A stretch of 64,000 bases of DNA, from contig NZ_JNCA01000016.1 in the NCBI RefSeq assembly GCF_000695795.1, positions 124,001 to 188,000 of the forward strand, given 5' to 3'. A program made the position numbers and the translations under genes. The notes below the pieces were generated by a model that was not told the DNA's origin, ran no database searches, and worked only from the letters and a program-made list of their open reading frames with translations. Position 1 is the first letter of the stretch, and each line of letters opens with the position of its first letter. Positions 62,189 through 64,000 of this stretch are shown one piece after another. The stretch is from Flavobacterium seoulense (lineage in GTDB: Bacteria; Bacteroidota; Bacteroidia; Flavobacteriales; Flavobacteriaceae).

Positions 62189-62276
62189 GTAATATTTTTG
62201 TTTAGTGTTTTTAGATTTGGTCGTAAAAATACTGAAATTAGTTGTAAATGCCGAAGCGATTTAAGTTATATCTGAA

Positions 62277-62325
62277 TAAAAAAAACAGGAGAAGCAATTG
62301 GACTACAACTACTTCTCCTGTTTTT
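62277..62325 (-). terminator. Terminator of the M23 peptidase gene
   Basis: A perfect 14-bp stem (62281-62294 with 62312-62325) with A-run and T-run, 26 bases beyond the stop. Confidence 0.85.
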
Positions 62326-62350
62326 TTATTCAACTTAATTTGTCTTTAGA

Positions 62351-63583
62351 TTATAAATTCCCAATGCTATCTAATTCGCGTTTTAAAGGTTCGATAGCTT
62401 TAGCAAATCGGGCTTTGTTTTTGCTTTCCATCGGTGTTCCTGTAGGCAGTTTCAATCGTAATGCATCTACTTGTACACCATTTTTCCAAAAACGGTAGCA
62501 TACATGTGGTCCCGATGCTAATCCTGTACTTCCTACTCTACCAATAACATCTCCCTGATTCACACGCTGACCGCGTCTTACTAATATTTTTGACATGTGT
62601 AAATATTGAGTAGAATAAGTACCATTGTGCTTAACTTTTACAAAGTTTCCGTTACCTGCCGTGTAACCTGTAGTTTCTACAACTCCTGCTGCAGTTGTCA
62701 TGATAGGCGTTCCTGTAGGCGCTGCATAATCGGTTCCTTTATGTGCTTTCCAACGGTGTTGTACAGGATGAAATCTGCTCATGGTAAATCTCGAAGTAAT
62801 TCGGCTAAACTTAATAGGCGATTTCAGAAAAAGGTTTTTCATTGTTTTTCCATCTTCGTCATAATAATCAACTTTTCCCGAAGCTTCATTTTGCACAAAC
62901 GGAAAAGCATACATGATTTTGCCTTTGTATTCGAAAAAAGCACCTTCAATATCACTCACACCATTATAAATAGAATCGTTGATATAGCGTTCGTTAAAAG
63001 CAATTCCGAATCGGTCGCCTTTTTTCAATTTAAAAAAATCAATAGACCAGGAATAAATTTTAGTGATTTGAGTTGCTAAACTTGCCGCAACACCTGCATT
63101 TGTTAAGGTTTCTGATAAAGAACCTTTTAAAACACCTGTAATCAGCCTTCGTTTATAAGTTACCGGTCTTACCTTTTTATGAGCAACTACTGCCGAGTCT
63201 CGAAGATCAAAAATATAATAACTTAAATCATCGGGCTGATAAATAAAAACCTGTAGCTTATTTGTTTTATCTTTAGAACGCAACATAGTGTAAGCCTTAT
63301 TAGGTCTAATAACACGTACATCAAAAGTATCTCTGATACTGGTTACAATTTCATGGATTTTTCGGTCTCCAATATTCTGTTTATTTATAATTGTACCAAA
63401 AGTATCTCCTTTTTTAACTGTATCCTGAACAACATTATAATCAGCAAAATTAAATCCGAAATCAGAATTCTCTTGTTTTGGTTTTACTTTTTCAACGATA
63501 GCTTTTTCATCAGTATTAGCATCTGACTTTTTACACGAAACTACTACTATTAATGCAATTATAAATGTTAGAAGGTATTTCAA
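62351..63583 (-). CDS. M23-family murein peptidase lipoprotein
   Basis: A 410-residue lipoprotein: the SPII signal ends VVSC (Cys17). A LysM-like or OapA-like region lies at about 50-200. The peptidase domain is at about 270-400, with HRWKAHKGTDYAAPTGTPI (metal His and Asp of HxxxD) and TGLASGPHVCYRFWKNG. The usual HxH reads His-Val-Cys here, a variant I recall in Bacteroidota. It probably cuts cross-links in peptidoglycan. The dioxygenase-family gene is 31 bases upstream on the same strand, so the two may be co-transcribed. Confidence 0.9.
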   Translation of the reverse strand: MKYLLTFIIALIVVVSCKKSDANTDEKAIVEKVKPKQENSDFGFNFADYNVVQDTVKKGDTFGTIINKQNIGDRKIHEIVTSIRDTFDVRVIRPNKAYTMLRSKDKTNKLQVFIYQPDDLSYYIFDLRDSAVVAHKKVRPVTYKRRLITGVLKGSLSETLTNAGVAASLATQITKIYSWSIDFFKLKKGDRFGIAFNERYINDSIYNGVSDIEGAFFEYKGKIMYAFPFVQNEASGKVDYYDEDGKTMKNLFLKSPIKFSRITSRFTMSRFHPVQHRWKAHKGTDYAAPTGTPIMTTAAGVVETTGYTAGNGNFVKVKHNGTYSTQYLHMSKILVRRGQRVNQGDVIGRVGSTGLASGPHVCYRFWKNGVQVDALRLKLPTGTPMESKNKARFAKAIEPLKRELDSIGNL

Positions 63584-63614
63584 ACTGTGTTTATTTTTTC
63601 AATTCTACTTATTA

Positions 63615-64000
63615 TTATTGTTCTTGTCCCCAATTAGCCAATTCAGTTTCGCTCCATAATTCTGGAAAAAATATTCTCCTTTGGTATTTAGGATGCATGT
63701 ATTTTCTCCAATCACTTCCACCAGTTGCCTCACCATCACCCATACCACTTTGATCAATATACTTGATAGCAACATTGAGATGCTGCATTACCCAGGTAAT
63801 ATTTACTGTGTAATCAAAATGACGCATTGCTTCTCTCAAAACACCCGATTCCTGTTCTTCTACAGAAAGCTGTTTGTATTTTTGCCAAATATTTATAGGC
63901 TTGTACTTTTCTATATAATCTAAAAAAGTCGCTTTGTATTTTTTTTCGAAAACTTCTAAGGTATATGATTTTTTTCCGGTCTGATAATCTTTTCCTGCTG
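63615..64000 (-). CDS. Tryptophan 2,3-dioxygenase family protein, C-terminal part (runs off the window)
   Basis: The C-terminal 128 or so residues of a haem dioxygenase. The sequence FDYTVNITWVMQHLNVAIKYI contains the His that binds haem in this family, and GEATGGSDWRKYMHPKYQRRIFFPELW near the end matches the ATGGTxW-type substrate loop and tail. The upstream coding frame stays open to base 64000, so the start lies outside. Its product would open tryptophan to N-formylkynurenine; substrate is inferred from family. The M23 gene lies 31 bases downstream. Confidence 0.85.
   Translation of the reverse strand, partial: AGKDYQTGKKSYTLEVFEKKYKATFLDYIEKYKPINIWQKYKQLSVEEQESGVLREAMRHFDYTVNITWVMQHLNVAIKYIDQSGMGDGEATGGSDWRKYMHPKYQRRIFFPELWSETELANWGQEQ

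Noticed and set aside
62606-63079. 157-residue open frame antisense to the M23 peptidase gene
   Set aside because: Shadow of a well-supported gene. The protein is rich in Cys, Ser and Phe with no recognisable domain.
1-64000. CRISPR arrays, insertion sequences, prophage, rRNA operons
   Set aside because: No repeat-spacer pattern, transposase, integrase, phage structural genes or rRNA sequence was seen. The only tandem repeat array is inside a protein-coding gene.

Overview
The window looks like ordinary chromosome of a member of the Bacteroidota, most likely Flavobacterium or a close relative in the Flavobacteriaceae. The reasons are: low G+C, many -7 elements of the form TAnnTTTG (several with a TTG/TTTG box 17-22 bp upstream), little sign of Shine-Dalgarno sequences, several TTG starts, the order yceD-rpmF-fabH-accB, a type-B succinate dehydrogenase sdhC-A-B, an HMG-CoA synthase, IPExxxVDY and OmpA/TSP3 proteins, and many small SPII lipoproteins. 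I see no rRNA, prophage, insertion sequence or CRISPR array.

Layout. 1-4.6 kb: fatty-acid/ribosome genes (accB, fabH, rpmF, yceD), pdxA divergent from ribE, a small exported proline-rich protein and a CAT-anticodon tRNA. 4.7-10.9 kb: methylmalonyl-CoA epimerase, two overlapping genes for exported proteins of unknown function, an Ig-like lipoprotein and a nitrilase-family amidase. 11-14.9 kb: sdhCAB interrupted by a four-helix-bundle gene. 15.3-20.5 kb: HMG-CoA synthase, aminopeptidase P, ferritin, small proteins, an alpha/beta hydrolase. 20.5-28.2 kb: AddB-like and AddA-like helicase-nucleases separated by an OmpA/TSP3 outer-membrane protein. 28.2-38.5 kb: a structured element resembling the Flavo-1 RNA, rbfA, an FtsX-type permease, dusB, a radical-SAM DNA-repair pair, lepA, a ParE-type toxin-antitoxin pair, a WYL regulator, a DinB-fold protein and thiL.

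38.6-42.7 kb is the most unusual part. On the minus strand, in order of transcription, lie a LytTR regulator whose receiver has Glu at the phospho-acceptor position, a 91-residue exported protein made almost wholly of 14-residue tandem repeats, a lipoprotein-type TPR sensor kinase and its response regulator. 43-64 kb returns to housekeeping: glyS, comF, sod, purF, a PfkB kinase, rnhA, purN, acpP-fabF-rnc, an IPExxxVDY protein and pyk, a sensor kinase, a Bax-inhibitor-1 family protein, DNA polymerase IV, a CYTH protein, RlpA, a small membrane protein, pgi, an M23 peptidase, and the C-terminal part of a tryptophan 2,3-dioxygenase family protein.

Genes work together in recognisable sets: fatty-acid synthesis (accB, fabH, acpP, fabF), purine synthesis (purF, purN), translation (rpmF, rbfA, lepA, glyS, dusB, a tRNA), double-strand-break repair (addA, addB) and central carbon metabolism (sdh, pgi, pyk). 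Functions are assigned from recognised motifs and family memory; no database search was possible.
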